Shown in pieces: positions 24,794-37,375 of a DNA stretch of 64,000 bases (its first letter is position 1; each line of letters starts with the position of its first letter). The translations under genes were made by a program, and so were the position numbers. The DNA is taken from contig CM039196.1 of assembly GCA_008360975.2 (NCBI GenBank), positions 11,140,263 through 11,204,262 on the forward strand, given 5' to 3'. The DNA comes from Lichenostomus cassidix. Its lineage: Eukaryota > Chordata > Aves > Passeriformes > Meliphagidae. The notes beneath the pieces are model-generated. The model did not search any database and was not told the origin of the DNA. It was given only the letters and a program-made list of their open reading frames with translations.

Positions 24794-27540
24794 GGCATTT
24801 TGCCATTCTCTGCACAGCTCTGATGGAAGAACCCCAAGAGAGAGAAGATACCACATATCTCTAAGATACCACAATGAACTACAGATGCTGTTATAAAGCC
24901 AGGCCAAGATATTCCGAGGGTGTCCATCTGCAGAGTTTTCCTAATCCCATATCAGCCATCAGCCTGAGCCTTCTCATTCATCAGCCCATTTATGAGAGTC
25001 AATGTGGATGCAGCAGGCACTGAAGAAGGAAAAATTATCTTTAGGCCTGGTGAGTTTATAATGTTTGGTACAGGCTGAGTTTTTGCCAAATTAATTTTGC
25101 TTATTTAACTGGGGACAGAAATGGAGACTTCAGGGAACAGTACCTGCTTCAGTCAGCTGTAAAAACTATATGTAAGATTCTGAATTTTGCAAATACCTTT
25201 AAAACTTGAGAGAAATTAGGAGGGAGAAAAATTAAGGAAATATTTTCACTTAAAAATTGCATTTTCCCACCCTTTATGACTCAATAATTCTAATTCCTTG
25301 CTGAACCAGAAACATGCTGAGAAAAAAGTTTTGACTGTGCTATTTTAGGATTTCCTTCCACAGCAAGAAAGAGGGAGTGAGAAAAACCCCTTGAACTTCA
25401 ATAAACATCTCTGAGGGAAAGTTCAGATCTGTTCTCATTGTTTGCTTGACCTGCAGCCTGTGATGCCTGGTTTTAGTTTCATATTTAAATAAAACCCCAA
25501 ACAACAACTTGTTTTCAATCAAAGAAAGACAACATTAGAAATAAACAGATTTGTTGCCATGAGCCAAGTTTGTCCTGAGATGCAAAACAACACCTAGAAG
25601 TCTTGAACTTCCTCCTGGAATGAAATCACTTTTTAAATTGTTGATGTGCTTTTAACGGATATATATTCAGGCAGTTCATTAATGACAGGGTGACATCTAT
25701 TTGTGACCATTCCTGCTGAAGCACAGGCATTACCCAGGTACCCCTCACTGGGAATGAAGTGACCACCTTGTCCCCAGCCCTGGCACCAGGGCAGCTGTCT
25801 GTGCTGCTCCTGCTCCAAAGACACATGGAAAAGTCCCCTGGAAATAGTGGCAATCCCAGAACCTTTCCTTAGGCTCCTCACCGAGCAGGAGGAATGAATC
25901 CGTGGGCTGTGGTTGTGCATTTTCTCCCTTGTTATCTCTCTAGTTGATGCTTCATCACTTGCCATGGTCAACAAGGACCCTTTGAAGTCCCTCTGCACGC
26001 GAGTGGAAAGTTCATTTGGAGTCTGGCTGCATGAGGAACACACAGTTTGAGAAGTCCCTGCCACAGCTGGGAGGGAGCAGCACTTTGTGAAGGACGGATG
26101 TTCTGGAGCAGCAATAGCCCTGCAGGGACCCCTGACTCGAGTCCCTGTGTGCTACAAACACTAAATATAGCCAGCTCTCAGGGATACTGAATAAGCTGTA
26201 AAGGATGAAACTATAAAGCGCCATCCCAAAGTGAGAAAAGGGAGAGGATGAAAGGCCAGGATGTTGTCCTTACCCCCAGAAGCCACACTGCAGCACAGCA
26301 CTCAGGTCAGCTGTGGTAACATCCATTTTTCCAGTGCTGTAACTATTTCCACTCCTCTTAACCCTCCAAGCATCTCCCCCTCCCCACACTCTACATCCCA
26401 TCATATGACAAATGAGTTTGACCCTTCTCCAACCCCTCTCTGCAGTCTCTCATGGCTCCGGCACCGTTTGCTTCCTGCCTTTATTAAATCAGATGGGCTG
26501 TGTGTGCTGCGAGGCCCAGAGCCAGAGGAACACAGAGAGACACAGAGGGAATTAAGGGCCATCCTCTCCCAGCCTCCAGGGCTCTGTGTCTTCCATTTCC
26601 TCACTCTGGTTGCTTCACCAATGTGCCATTCCATCATTTTTTTCTCACTCTCATGATAAAATCACTCCTTCCACCCACCAGAAGGAGAGAAATGCAGAGC
26701 TCTCCCCAGTGTCACTCTGAACTGCAGGACTGCACTGTGGGCTTTCTAGGGTATTTATTATTGCACTGCCTTACTTGAACAAGGCTGGTTCCTTCTGTCC
26801 CTTTCCCCACTGCTTATTTCTCTCTCTCTTTTTCACTTCCCTGCACCTCTGACCTTTTTATTCCTTCTCCCTGTCCAACCCCCTCTGACAATTTGCCCCT
26901 CTCTCAAAGGGAGACCATTACCAAATTTCTGGCCACCAGAGATTTCTAAAATTTTAACCCTGACTTTTGGGGACCTTCTTTGCTTCTTATCTCACTGTGC
27001 TGGGACAGTTGGATCCCTCTGCTTTCTCACTTGTGTTTGGATGGGATGAAGAAAGATTGAGAATATAATTCAAGCTAAACACTTCTTTTGAAAATCACTA
27101 TTTCTTTCAAACAGAAAGATTCAGTGGGGATGGGTTGGTCTGCCTCATTTCTCAGGAGATTTGAGAGCCTTGGCTTGGACTTCTGCAGCCATGAGGACCT
27201 GGATAGTCCCAGCTGTGGTCTGTTAGGAAGCCAGCAGGGCTGTCCCTGCTGATGGTCTCAATACCTGTCAGTGATGATTTTCCAAATGTGGGTACTTACT
27301 TTCTAACCTGAACAAAACCAAATGCAAAAGTATCAACATCCTTCACAAAAACGGAGTTAGTTCTTACTCCAACGCAGGCAGCCCAGTGGTAACTCCACTC
27401 TGGTAGAACAGCACCAGACCCTTGTGCACCTGAGGACAGCACTCACCTCTTATCAGCCCTGACAATCTCTGACAGTTCAACATTCTGAAGTGAGAGATTT
27501 GTGTCACCCATTAGAGTAAGTGGGACTTGAAAGTAGATGC
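24794..27540. other. Unannotated unique sequence, no gene recognised
   Basis: No gene or repeat recognised. A pyrimidine-rich stretch lies around 26790-26900. Open frames reach 143 codons (25633-26064, minus strand) with no domain. Confidence 0.5.
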
Positions 27541-27800
27541 TGGAATTGAATCCCACACTTTGTAGGGTGGCGGATGTATAAATACTGCATGGAAGATCAA
27601 TAAATGATTACTAGCTCTGTTAACAAGTGGCTAATGTCTTGTTACAGACTTTTACAGAGTCCAGTTGGTCAATAGGTTGCATTTAACCATGACTTATGAT
27701 CACCTATATCACATAATAACCATGCCTGTAATATGCTTACACAGTCTATCCATCATGCATTAATCCTTTTAAATTTATTTATGAATATACTCCTACTCTA
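27541..27800. other. AT-rich block, ancient repeat or regulatory element
   Basis: An AT-rich segment with recurring short words: CAATAAATGATTACTAG near 27599, GTTAACAAGTGGCTAATG near 27618, CATGACTTATGATCACC near 27688 and CATCATGCATTAATCC near 27752. Its style differs from the flanks. It could be a decayed interspersed repeat or a conserved element; I cannot name a family. Confidence 0.3.
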
Positions 27801-28029
27801 ATGTTTCACCAAATGGAGTAATAACAACTGGCCAAAGAAGAACTGTGCATTTTGCAGCCATGCTTCACCTGGCCCAAGGAACTGATTTTGAATCACAGGT
27901 TCAGTTCAAACTCTCCTGGAGATTAGATCTGAAGCATTAGTTCAGGCTAAAGTATTCTAAGACTCCCTGAATTCAGTGGAACATGATCAGCCATCTCAGA
28001 GGGTGACAAGGAGGAAAACCACCAAGATG

Positions 28030-28204
28030 TCCAGAGCAGCTGTGGCTGCCCCTGGATCCCTGGAAGTGTCCAAGGCTAGGCTGGACAGGGCTTGGAGCAG
28101 GGCTTGTGGAAGCTGTCCCTGCCATGGCAAGGGGTGGCACTGGATGGGCTTTAGGGTCTCTCCCAACTCAACCCTTCCTAGGATTCTATAACTCTATGAT
28201 TCTT
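28030..28204 (+). mobile_element. CR1 LINE, 5'-truncated 3' end
   Basis: A forward CR1 fragment of about 175 bases. It starts in the ORF2 C-terminal region, where the translated frame reads SLEVSKARLDRAWSR, a form of the typical CR1 ending. It passes the CCATGGCAAGGGGTGGCACT block and finishes with a proper CR1 tail, AGGATTCTATAACTCTATGA followed by TTCTT. The intact tail repeats mark the true 3' end. It is severely 5'-truncated and inactive. Confidence 0.93.
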
Positions 28205-29388
28205 GGGGGAAAAACACCAACCATGAATGAACAAATGGAGGCACAGAGTCCAGTAATGAAACAAGCTATTGTAAATTCTCTGTTTAATGTCTTTGGACTA
28301 GAAACTCTAAGTCTCTGTTTGTCAACTCCAGCTCTGCCTAGAAAGTCCTTCACAGCTCTACCCAGCCACTGGAAGTGAACCTTGTGACACAATGAGAGGC
28401 TCTCCCTTACTCCCTTCTAGCCTTACTCTTTCCCATCCTTACCCTTTTTCCATCCCCAACCTCCACGAAGATCATTTTAGGTTGATTTTAGTTTTAGACT
28501 GGTTGATTTACATTTCAGTCTGAATTTTCTCTGTGTGCTTTCACCATCTGGTAAGTAGGAAAGTGAACCTGGCCAACTGACTCTGTCGCACTTTCACTTT
28601 ACTGTTAAACTTGTTTTTGCTGATACCTTTGCTCTTTGAGGGACCTAAATCATTCATTGTGACAAATTGGTGACACCCTTGGCAGTGTAGAGGAACAGGG
28701 AACCCCTGGACTGTCATCTTAGAGAGGGAGCCTTTTCCATACAAAACAGATCCTTGTTTTAAGAGCTCCAGCTCGAACCTCTTGATTCACTTTTCCATCT
28801 GTAAGGGATCCTGGACTGCCTTATTCCAGTGTATTTTCACAGAACAGAACAGGTTCTAAGCTTCAGTAATTTCTATTAAAATCAGGGTACTCTACACCCT
28901 CCACTCAGCTAAGCCATTAAAACACGAGAGTCAATATCTTCTTTTTTTCCCTTCCTATCTCCAGACTGGTGAGTGCACCAGCTATTGTACATATAATTGT
29001 GAGGAGTGTTAAGTTTTGCCTATCATTTTAAAAATCAAGTAGTTAAAGGGTATTTCAGAAATACTTAATGGGATTTTCCCACCAGTAAACCCTGTGCTCA
29101 GTGGTACATTTTAATAACAGCAGAATCAAAATCTCATTTATGGACTAAGAAGGTTGCACTGAGGGTAACATTAGGGGAGGCTTTGCCAGAGAAAACAGAA
29201 GACTTAATAAGAGAAGGGCTCAAGAGTATTAGTAAGAAAAGTTGTGAGCTGCCTACAGGCTTTTTCTCTTCTCGTATCAGAGGGGAAGAAAAGCCCCTGT
29301 GGTTGATTCATTATGCCATTTCATTTCTTCATGTATAATTTACATGCAATGTAAATACGGTAAATTATTATTTCTGGATTGCATTCTT
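28205..29388. other. Unannotated unique sequence, no gene recognised
   Basis: No gene or repeat recognised. Around 28440-28540 there are short TTTTAG-type repeats. Open frames are under 100 codons. Confidence 0.5.
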
Positions 29389-29640
29389 GGGCCCTGATCC
29401 AAAGCCCACTGAAGCTGAGACAAAGTCTTCTAGGTTGCAAAAAATCAGACATTATTGAGAAACAGGCCTGTTCTATGCCAACACTCATTAGGAAGGGGTT
29501 CCAGCAAGGGTTAAAGACTCAGGGCCCTGCTCAGCAAAATGTTAAGTACATGCTTAACTTTAAGGTTATGCTCAAATCCCAAGTGGATCTAAAGCACATG
29601 GTTAATTGCTTTGCTGAATCAAAGCAAGTACAGATTTTTA
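29389..29640 (+). mobile_element. Unnamed inverted-repeat element (old DNA-transposon-like)
   Basis: Begins with GGGCCCTGATCC at 29389-29400. A related restart, GGGCCCTGCTCAGCAAAATG, occurs at 29522, and it ends with GCTTTGCTGAATCAAAGC at 29617-29634. The second half is an imperfect palindrome: CAGCAAA at 29532-29538 pairs with TTTGCTG at 29610-29616, and the words TGCTTAACTTTAAGG and CACATGGTTAAT lie between. From memory, elements with these ends are common in reptile genomes and look like non-autonomous DNA transposons. I cannot assign a database name. A related copy lies at 59458-59543. Confidence 0.6.
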
Positions 29641-30027
29641 TCTGAATTTAACTGCTGCGTAATCTGGACTATAGCGTGGCTGACACCACAAGGAACTTTC
29701 TTGAAGAGCTTTGGAACTTTCTTATTCTGGATCCATCCGGCCACAAAAAAACCCCATAAGGAATAATCACAATGACTAGAACTGTTTTCCAAGTCAGGGG
29801 AAGAAAAAAAAATAGTTCTGTATCATCTTAGTTCTTAGAGGAAGAGTTGCATCTGTTTGGTTTTTTTTACATCAACTTCTTTGCTGTTTGGCTTTTCCCA
29901 TCATGCTGCTCCAGGAGCTCAGCGGGGAAATCCTCCTAACTCAGGAGCTGCAAAAATTCCTTATTTGGGTGGCAAAGCAAAGCCAAGTGTCTGAAACCTC
30001 TGTGCTTTCTGATCCCAATAATCCTGT
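29641..30027. other. Unannotated unique sequence, no gene recognised
   Basis: No gene or repeat recognised between the inverted-repeat element and the next CR1 tail. Confidence 0.5.
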
Positions 30028-30092
30028 GTTGGAGCAAGATGACCTCAAAGGTCTTTTCAATTAAAATCTCCCAGATTTAACAATTCTAGGTA
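30028..30092 (+). mobile_element. CR1 LINE tail, short fragment
   Basis: About 65 bases matching the last part of a CR1 in forward orientation: TGGAGCAAGATGACCTCAAA then GGTCTTTTCAATTAAAATC, corresponding to the conserved 'GATGACCTCAAAGGTCTTTTCCAACC' region known from CR1 elements. It ends in a decayed tail around AACAATTCTAGG. It is short but distinctive; the degree of decay suggests an old insertion. Confidence 0.75.
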
Positions 30093-32500
30093 AAAGCAGT
30101 AATTCAGATGCTGCTTATGGGCTATTCTCCCCAACTTTTGCCTTACCTTCACTGTCTTGCAGCAAGGTGAAGAACACCCTCATAGATGAATGAAGGAGCT
30201 GTCTTCACCTCCCTAATTCCGTGTGATATATCCACTTTCTCTATCATTTCACTCTCCCCACACCTGAATTTAAAGGCAACTTCACACCCTTTCATCCTCT
30301 CAACGCTTTTTGTAAGGTGATGGGAAACAATTAGTCCTGTTCCTGAGGAACTCAAAGTCTGGCAAGTTTAACTACGGCCAAACCAGTTGCTGCTCGAGTT
30401 ACTGTGCAAGTACCAACAGGCTGGCCTGCTCCAGCACAGTGGCCTTGTTTTTTAATGGTCTTTTCAAACATATGTTTCTAAACTCATAATCCTAATCACA
30501 GGAACTTCTAGCATTTTGCATGGGATCCCATTTTGCATGGGATCATACATCATGTGGCAAAGCAGTGATGACTCAATCATAAATCCACCAGCTCCCAGGT
30601 TTGCACCTCAACATTGAATCATCTACCTCTACCATGGCCCTTGGGCTCAAACTGCTGCCAGCAGGGTTTGCTCAGAAGGACAGGAACATGTCCTGTAGCT
30701 CAAGAGATCCCAAATTCCTCAGTTTTCTCCCTGCAGTGCTCTCAGAGTAATGTTAAGTTTTTTCCCCATTACTTCAAATGGCAAGTTTGAAAAGCACAAA
30801 GGGCTGCAAATGAACGGTAAATAAACTTTCCATTTCACCTGTGAGCCCCGGGATTTCACTGCAGGCTCCCAGCTCAGGCTCTCCTGTCCCTCTAGGAACA
30901 CACAGTGCCCCAGTCCTTCAGCTCCCCTCGGATGGCCACAGCTGCCACTGCTTTGAGGAATCTCTGGAGAAATCCTCCAGAGCTGCCCAGGGATTTGGTA
31001 ATGTCATCAGGAATGAGGAAAGATTGCAGGGGAGAATTCATACATATTAAAACGAGAGACAGCTCTGATATGGGTGCTGGAGGTCTTTCAAGGTTACCAT
31101 ATGCCACTGGATTAATCCCAACAGTCTTAAGGTAGAGGTGAGAAATGTTCAAATTATTTGATTAACTTCAAAAGGAAAGATTTTTACGCCTCTACCTTTT
31201 GGCAGTCCCCCTCTGCTCCCAAGCCAAGAAGAACTAGAAACCTCACAAGACAGCCAGCTCCATACCTCTGACCAACAGATTCCAAAAGTGTTGCAATCTT
31301 GGCTCACTTAAATCAGCCAGTTTTGAGAAGGAAAAATCTGTGCCAGTGTTACAATAATTGCCTGTCAGGAGCCTCTATTGAAAAGTCTATTTTTTTTTCC
31401 TTTTAAGTGGAAATTGGGACAGCCATGGAGAAATATCAAAGCTGTATTTTGCACCACTGAGAACTCCTGGCAAGCAGGCAAGAGCCAATTCCCTCCTAGT
31501 TTAGCATTTGCTGTAACAGCCTCTCAGAAACACATTGGGGCTGTCAGTGGGCATCCACAGAGAATGATTTGTACTGATCCACTGCAGCTGAGCAGGAGTC
31601 AGCATTTGCCATCAGACTGCAGGACTGGATTCCAAGTATTCCCAGTGAATTTCCTTTCTCCCTTCTTGCCCAAGTGAAAGGGAAGCAGAAGCTGTCTCAG
31701 CTGCTGCACACACCTTCCTGCTGGCACTTATCCTGGATGGAGCACTCCAGGGCAGGGCAAATGCCCTGAACGAGGCCGAGCCTCTAAGCCCAGGAAGCCA
31801 CAGCCAGAGCAATTCTCCCTCCAAATATTCCAGCAGAACTGGGAGCCTGGAAGTGCCAGCCACTGGATTAAAGCTCCTCTTGGAAATGTCTCTCTGTTGT
31901 AGAACAATTGGACTATAAGGGTTCTAAATCCCCACTGCAGCTTTTAGTTGGGAAGTTTGAAAGGAGCAGCAACACCACTGCAGTACAGTCAATTCCCAGA
32001 ACTCTGCTCTGCCACCTTCCATAGCCATCAGTTTTCCTCCAGCTGCCAGCAGAGGAGGGAACAAAAGGCATTCCCCTTTCACAGGAACAGCAGATAATAC
32101 TCCACCCCTGAAGGTGCAAGAAGCTCACACCAATAAATCAGGGAAATCAAAAGCGGAGGTTTGCGTAGGTCGTGGTTTATATCCCGTAATCCCTCTCCAA
32201 AGGGAGCTTTCCTGCTGCCACACCCTAGCAACCCAACCAGCAGCTTGTTTGATGAGTCCCTGAGCGCCTTCAGGTGCTGTGTGGGCCACGCAGGATGAGC
32301 ACTTGGGCTCTGAGGGGCTGCAGGTGAAATCAGGGCACAGACACACCCCGAGCAGTGTTCTCCACGGGCAGCCATCCCACGGCACGGGGCACAACCCAAG
32401 GAGTTTCCAACCTGAACGGCTGCCTCACACTCCCAGGGAATGATGCAATGTAACACACTGGTTTCCAATTTCAAAAACCTGCAAAAGAACCTTCACTGAT
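30093..32500. other. Unannotated unique sequence, no gene recognised
   Basis: No gene recognised. A 16-base direct duplication, CATTTTGCATGGGATC at 30512-30527 and 30529-30544 (period 17), is the only small repeat seen. The longest open frame (131 codons, 32079-32474, minus strand) has no domain. Confidence 0.5.
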
Positions 32501-32790
32501 GTATTTTGAATTCAGTTGTCTGTAGTGTAAATAAAGTTGTTCCACCTAAATGTGCATTTTAATTCTAATGGCAGCTGATCAATCTGTTCAGATGGTGTAA
32601 TTCTCACAGTGTTCTGTGAACCAATATGCATTATAAATTTATGATTTTTATGTAGCAGAGCATTTTTTCCTATTGAATCAAAAAAACCCCACGCAAGCTC
32701 AATCAGAGGTGTCCAGAGGGCTAAGCCAAGAATTGTTGTTATTTAATTACTAGCGCACAACCTGCAGGTCCTTGGGAATAAATTTCTTCT
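32501..32790. promoter_or_regulatory. Candidate AT-rich regulatory block
   Basis: AT-rich with clustered homeodomain- and POU-like cores: GCATTTTAATTCTAATGG near 32554, ATATGCATTATAAATTTATG near 32624, TTATTTAATTACTAGCG near 32738. It also contains GGCAGCTGATC and CAGATGG E-boxes. The mixture suggests a developmental enhancer, but evidence is motif density only. Confidence 0.27.
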
Positions 32791-33734
32791 TTACAAGAAA
32801 GTATGAAGAGCATGAAAATGAGGGGATTACTAAACAGAACAAAGATTTCAAACCAAGGAGAAGTGCACACAATCTAGAAATTTAACTTGGCAAAGCTCCT
32901 TCCAAACCCACCCTCCCCAGCTGCTCCTCCCAGGCCAGTTCTCCAATGCAAGTTACAAGAAACTGCTGTTCAAGGAACTGCTCAGAGAAGAAAATACTGG
33001 GCTGATGCCATGTCCTGGTGCTATTTTGGCCACCAAAAGAGGAAATTCCAGGGTAACACACCTGCTGCTCCCTGGTCTCACCAAGAAGAGTTTTTTAACT
33101 TCTCCAGAAAACCTTTCTACCCATGTGCAGACAAGTTGTCACACAGTGTGATGTGTCAGACAATAAACCAGGTGCTTATTTTTTGGTGTTTTAGGGATTC
33201 CAGGTTCTTCCTACAGAAGCACAGGGAGCATCCACCTCTGGGAGGATCCTGTGTGCAAACCCTGCTCTGGAAGAAGCAGACTCTAACTCACAATTTCCCT
33301 CCGCTCCACCTTGGCTCACGCCGAGCTGCTGGCCCCAGATCTGTACCAGCTGGGGAGGAAATCACACTGCACTCCTCTCGTGCCAGCTTTTAGGTGTTGC
33401 AGGTTTACTCATCCTCATACCATCATGCTGACGCGTTCCTGATTTGCCCAGACTAGAGCTGGTGTGGCTCGGGGAAAGACTTTGCTGGTCAGCTCCAGGT
33501 GAGTCATTCCCAGGGGCTGTGAAGGCAGCAGAACTGACACACACATCCTACGCTGAGCTTCAGCTTTGCTTTACTTCTGCTGAACAGAAGTGTTTTCTCA
33601 TCACAGCACACTCCAATCATGCCTGCACATTGCTGGGAGACCTGGTTTCTCATGTTACGTATTTTAGCAGATTTACTGTTGTGGGAGACTCTCATTTTCC
33701 TTCAGTGTCCTGGTCCCTTAACAAGGGCCTTCAT
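32791..33734. other. Unannotated unique sequence, no gene recognised
   Basis: No gene recognised. Open frames of up to 168 codons lie at 32887-33393 and are not supported by any domain. The sequence just before the following CR1 (33640-33735) may belong to a longer, decayed CR1 body. Confidence 0.45.
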
Positions 33735-33933
33735 ACAAAATATTTCTTGACTCCACTCTATTACTGGAATGTGCTGCCCAGGGAGGTGGTGGAGTCACCA
33801 TCCCTGGAGGTGTTTAAGGAAAGACTGGACATGGCTCTCAGGGTTCTGGTTTGGTTGATGTGGTGGTGTTGGGTCATAGGTTGGACTCGAATCTCAGAGA
33901 TCTTTTTCAACTTAATTGATTCTGGGATTCTCT
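33735..33933 (+). mobile_element. CR1 LINE, 5'-truncated 3' end with ORF2 remnant
   Basis: A forward CR1 fragment. The translated plus frame shows YWNVLPREVVESPSLEVFKE, the characteristic end of the CR1 reverse-transcriptase ORF. The 3' untranslated region follows, containing GGTTGGACTCGAATCTCAGA, and a decayed tail, AATTGATTCTGGGATTCTC. The 238-codon open frame over this stretch (33444-34160) is an accident: the CR1 C-terminal piece, its UTR and unrelated flanks read through in one frame. No functional protein is expected. Confidence 0.93.
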
Positions 33934-34284
33934 CTAGACTGTCCCCATCCTCAAGTGCAGGTCTCTTAAGGTCCTCCTTCATTTCATTCCTCACAAAAGC
34001 ATTATGTCCCTTCAAGATCCCCACGGGTACATTAGCCAAGGGCATTCCCACTAACTATCCAAACTCCAGAGGACACTTGAAGGCCGTTTGGACCTTTTGG
34101 CAATACCAGTCTCATGTCAGAGATGCCTTCCATACAGTGCTAGAAATACAGAGACCCTGAGCTTACAGAGAGATGCCAACAGTCCTTTCAATTATGCAGG
34201 GAACACCTCCAATGCCAATTTTTCTGCACCTGATTCTTAGCACTCAACTAGTGAACAAGGAAGCATATGCAGATATCTCTCCTC
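33934..34284. other. Unannotated unique sequence
   Basis: No gene or repeat recognised between the CR1 and the small tandem repeat. Confidence 0.5.
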
Positions 34285-34354
34285 ATCATGGCCAAAGTGG
34301 AGACAAATTTGTGGAGCCAAAGTGGAGACAAATCATGGCCAAAGTGGAGACAAA
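34285..34354 (+). repeat. Minisatellite-like tandem repeat, three copies
   Basis: The unit ATCATGGCCAAAGTGGAGACAAA (23 bases, described here by its parts ATCATGGCC and AAAGTGGAGACAAA) occurs intact at 34285-34307 and 34332-34354. A shortened middle copy, AGCCAAAGTGGAGACAAA, lies at 34315-34332. The two outer copies are identical, which suggests recent duplication and likely length variation among individuals. Confidence 0.9.
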
Positions 34355-37300
34355 CCATCCTCATGCATCCCCCCTCCTCTGCCCACTGAGACAGCAGGAA
34401 AGCCTCACTGGTGACAAGGAGAAGCTGAAGCCAATGCTGACCCAGCAAAATCCATTCAACGTTTGAAGAATCAAATCCTCTTTTTAATGTAAGTGTTCAG
34501 GAATACCAACTAAAATTAATGGAAGGAAGAAAGGCTTTTTGTGTATGGCTTGCAGACCTTCGTGATGGTGAATTTATATGCAATGCACATCTGCCTGGAC
34601 TGAACTGTCACTTACTGTTTCCTAGGACAGAATCAAGCCCAGTGTGAAAGCTGGACTTAGACTCCCCAGCTCTGCATGCAAGGGATCACAGGGAAAAATA
34701 AATGACTAAACTGCACAACAAGTTAATAACAAAGCAAAATCCAGGATCGATATCTCCAACGCCCAACACTGCATGAACCGAAACACCAAAAAGCAATTCA
34801 AGGTTAACATCTGTCACTCTGAACTCCATCCAAAACTGAAACATGGAGTCAGACTATTGAATGAGCTAAGAGTCAGGTTCTTAAAGGACTCCAACCCATC
34901 AAATCAGCTCCAGATTTCCAATAACTAAACATCTACTGAATCCCTCAAAGGGCAGATTTCCAGAAGAGGGCTGACACATAAAAGTCTGTTCATTTATTCA
35001 GATGGCTAAACAGGAATCAGGACTTCTAAAAGCTCCCACTCCCACGTCTGGCAGTCATGAAGAGACGCCAAAGACAACCTAATGAGTGACGAGAATCAGT
35101 CAGTGATGCAGTGATGGGATTTATCAAATCAATCCAAGGAGACTCACTGAACTCCACCCCATGGAAATGAGTAAAAAGTGACCCCTAACCCCAGTACTGA
35201 ATCCTTCTTTATCCGATACTCCTGAGAACAGGGAAACACTTAATGGCCTCAGTTCTAGATGCCCACAAATACTATGTTGCTGGGATTTTAAGCCCAGTCC
35301 TATCCTCATGTACCTGGAGAAACTCATATTCCAGATATTTGCTTGCCTGCCTGGCCCAAGAGCAGCTGTGAGGACCCAGGGAGATGACACAGGGAGAGTG
35401 TCAGTGGTGCTGAGCACAGTGGAAGGAAGCATCCCAAGGTGTGTAACTGGAGAGGAGCAGAAACTAGTAAAGGCAGCTGGGAATTTTTTCAGTTCCCAAT
35501 GCTTGATTAATGCAAGTGATGCCAATGGTTACATGAAAGCAACTGAACTGCTCACTTATAGTACATTTCTCCATAAGATGTACTTCTCTGAGACATGAAA
35601 CTTGCAGGGAACGAGTCCCCTTGTCAGTCCTTAAAAACATATATATAACACTCAGGAATGCTGCGATTCAGGGATGGACCTTTCTGCTGCTCTCTCCAAA
35701 TTCCACCAACTGCAGAGAAGTCAGAGGGCTGATGAGCCCATGGCAGGGATCTAAGCCAAAGGTGCACAGTTAAAATCAATGTCTTTGCCCACGGCAGAGC
35801 TTTCAGACAAGTTCAAATGAAGCAGGTGAGGAACTCTGTACTCAATCATCCTTAGGTGTGTAAATGCTTTTGGCTTTGCTATTACTCACCTGATTCCAGT
35901 GCTTTGTGCTCTCCCCAATACATCAATATATAAACAGAGGTCAAGGACAGATGGGTGTTACAATGCTTCCCCAAATATTAGTGATTTATTCCCAGTCCCT
36001 GGGATATTATTTTAATATATCTTACTTTGTCAATATAATGGTGATGGAATGCCCCTTCAGGTGAAAAGCAAAGCACCTCTGTTCAAAGCAGCAGAGAAAT
36101 GAGGGAAAGCAAAGGAGCAAGATGTGTTAGATGCTGTCTCAGAACACCTGTGCTGCAACAGGAGTTAAATGGATGTAGCTACAAGGGCCCTCAGGTTTGG
36201 GTCTCACAGGGCTCTCCCACCACACCGCACAGCCATGGCAGCTCATGCACAGGAATAGGCACTGGGCTGTGCTTCTGGGAGGAATAAAATCTACACTCAT
36301 TAAACTATTTGCCTCGCATATTTTAGACCAATACCTGGAAAAAGCCTCTGGAAAGCACATGCTTTAGTTCTAAGGTGACACATATTAACTTAGATATCCT
36401 AAAATATATTTTATAAATGTGAACAAGAATGTTAGGTAAAAAAACCCCAACAACCCAAAAAAGCAACAGATATAGTGACACAATTTCACCATGTTAAAAG
36501 ATCCCAATAGAAGGAAATGCAAACACTACTAATAACTACAACAATTCTTTCCTACAGCATAAGTTGTCTTGCACATTCCTGCATTTTCTGCGAAGTATAG
36601 AACTTAATATAGTATTCTCTCCATGAAAAGATGTTTATCAGAAGACAGACATGACACACAGTCAGCCTGAGTAAACATCAGGGTTCATAATTTGTATTTT
36701 TTGACATTTTGTGCAGCCTTAATGTTAAATTAATCTTGTTTTATTGCATTTAACTGAGCAGTAGTTGGAGCTGACAGCTAAGTTGCTACCACCATCAGAG
36801 CTCTGGGAACTGAATTTCTTTTCTCTTCATTTAAGCCAATCCTCTGCAAGCTTCAGTGATTTTGGTAGAGGAACTACCAGATCATACCTTCACAGTGACA
36901 GAAAATGAGGCCCAAAGTCTCTCTGAGAGACTTTCACCAAGTGACAGCTCACTTGTTTCGTTAGAGAGAAGCAAATACCTTAAAATCTCCGGGCTTCCCT
37001 TGTGGCTTCTCCCAGCTCCAAACCCTAAGGACTCCCTGAGCATCTCTGGATCCAAGTAATGGCCATCGAAGTCAGCAGCATCTTAGAGGAAAACAACCTC
37101 GACTGCTTTGATCTGCAAATTGGGCCCTGAAGTTCCCCTGCCCTGAGCACTGAGCACAGCCCATGGCAGAGCAACACTGACCCCCTCACAAAGCCTCATT
37201 TTGTTCTGATTCCTCATTCAGTGCATTGCTAATGGACAAGGATATGCAGGAAGGGATAAGAAGAAGAGTATAAAATTTAAATGCACATATATAGTTTTTC

Positions 37301-37375
37301 TTTTGCTTCCCCCCCCTCTCCATTTCACCCTTTATAAACACAGCCTCCCTCTATATAAATATATAACCATGCATC
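34355..37375. other. Unannotated unique sequence, no gene recognised
   Basis: No gene or dispersed repeat recognised over about 3 kb. An AT-rich stretch lies around 36380-36760. Open frames reach 133 codons (35124-35525, minus strand) and have no domain. Confidence 0.5.

Noticed and set aside
32887..33393. 168-codon plus-strand open frame
   Set aside because: No recognisable domain; length is possible by chance in this composition.
33444..34160. 238-codon plus-strand open frame
   Set aside because: Its middle is the CR1 ORF2 C-terminus plus UTR; the flanks have no domain. It is a chance read-through across a repeat.
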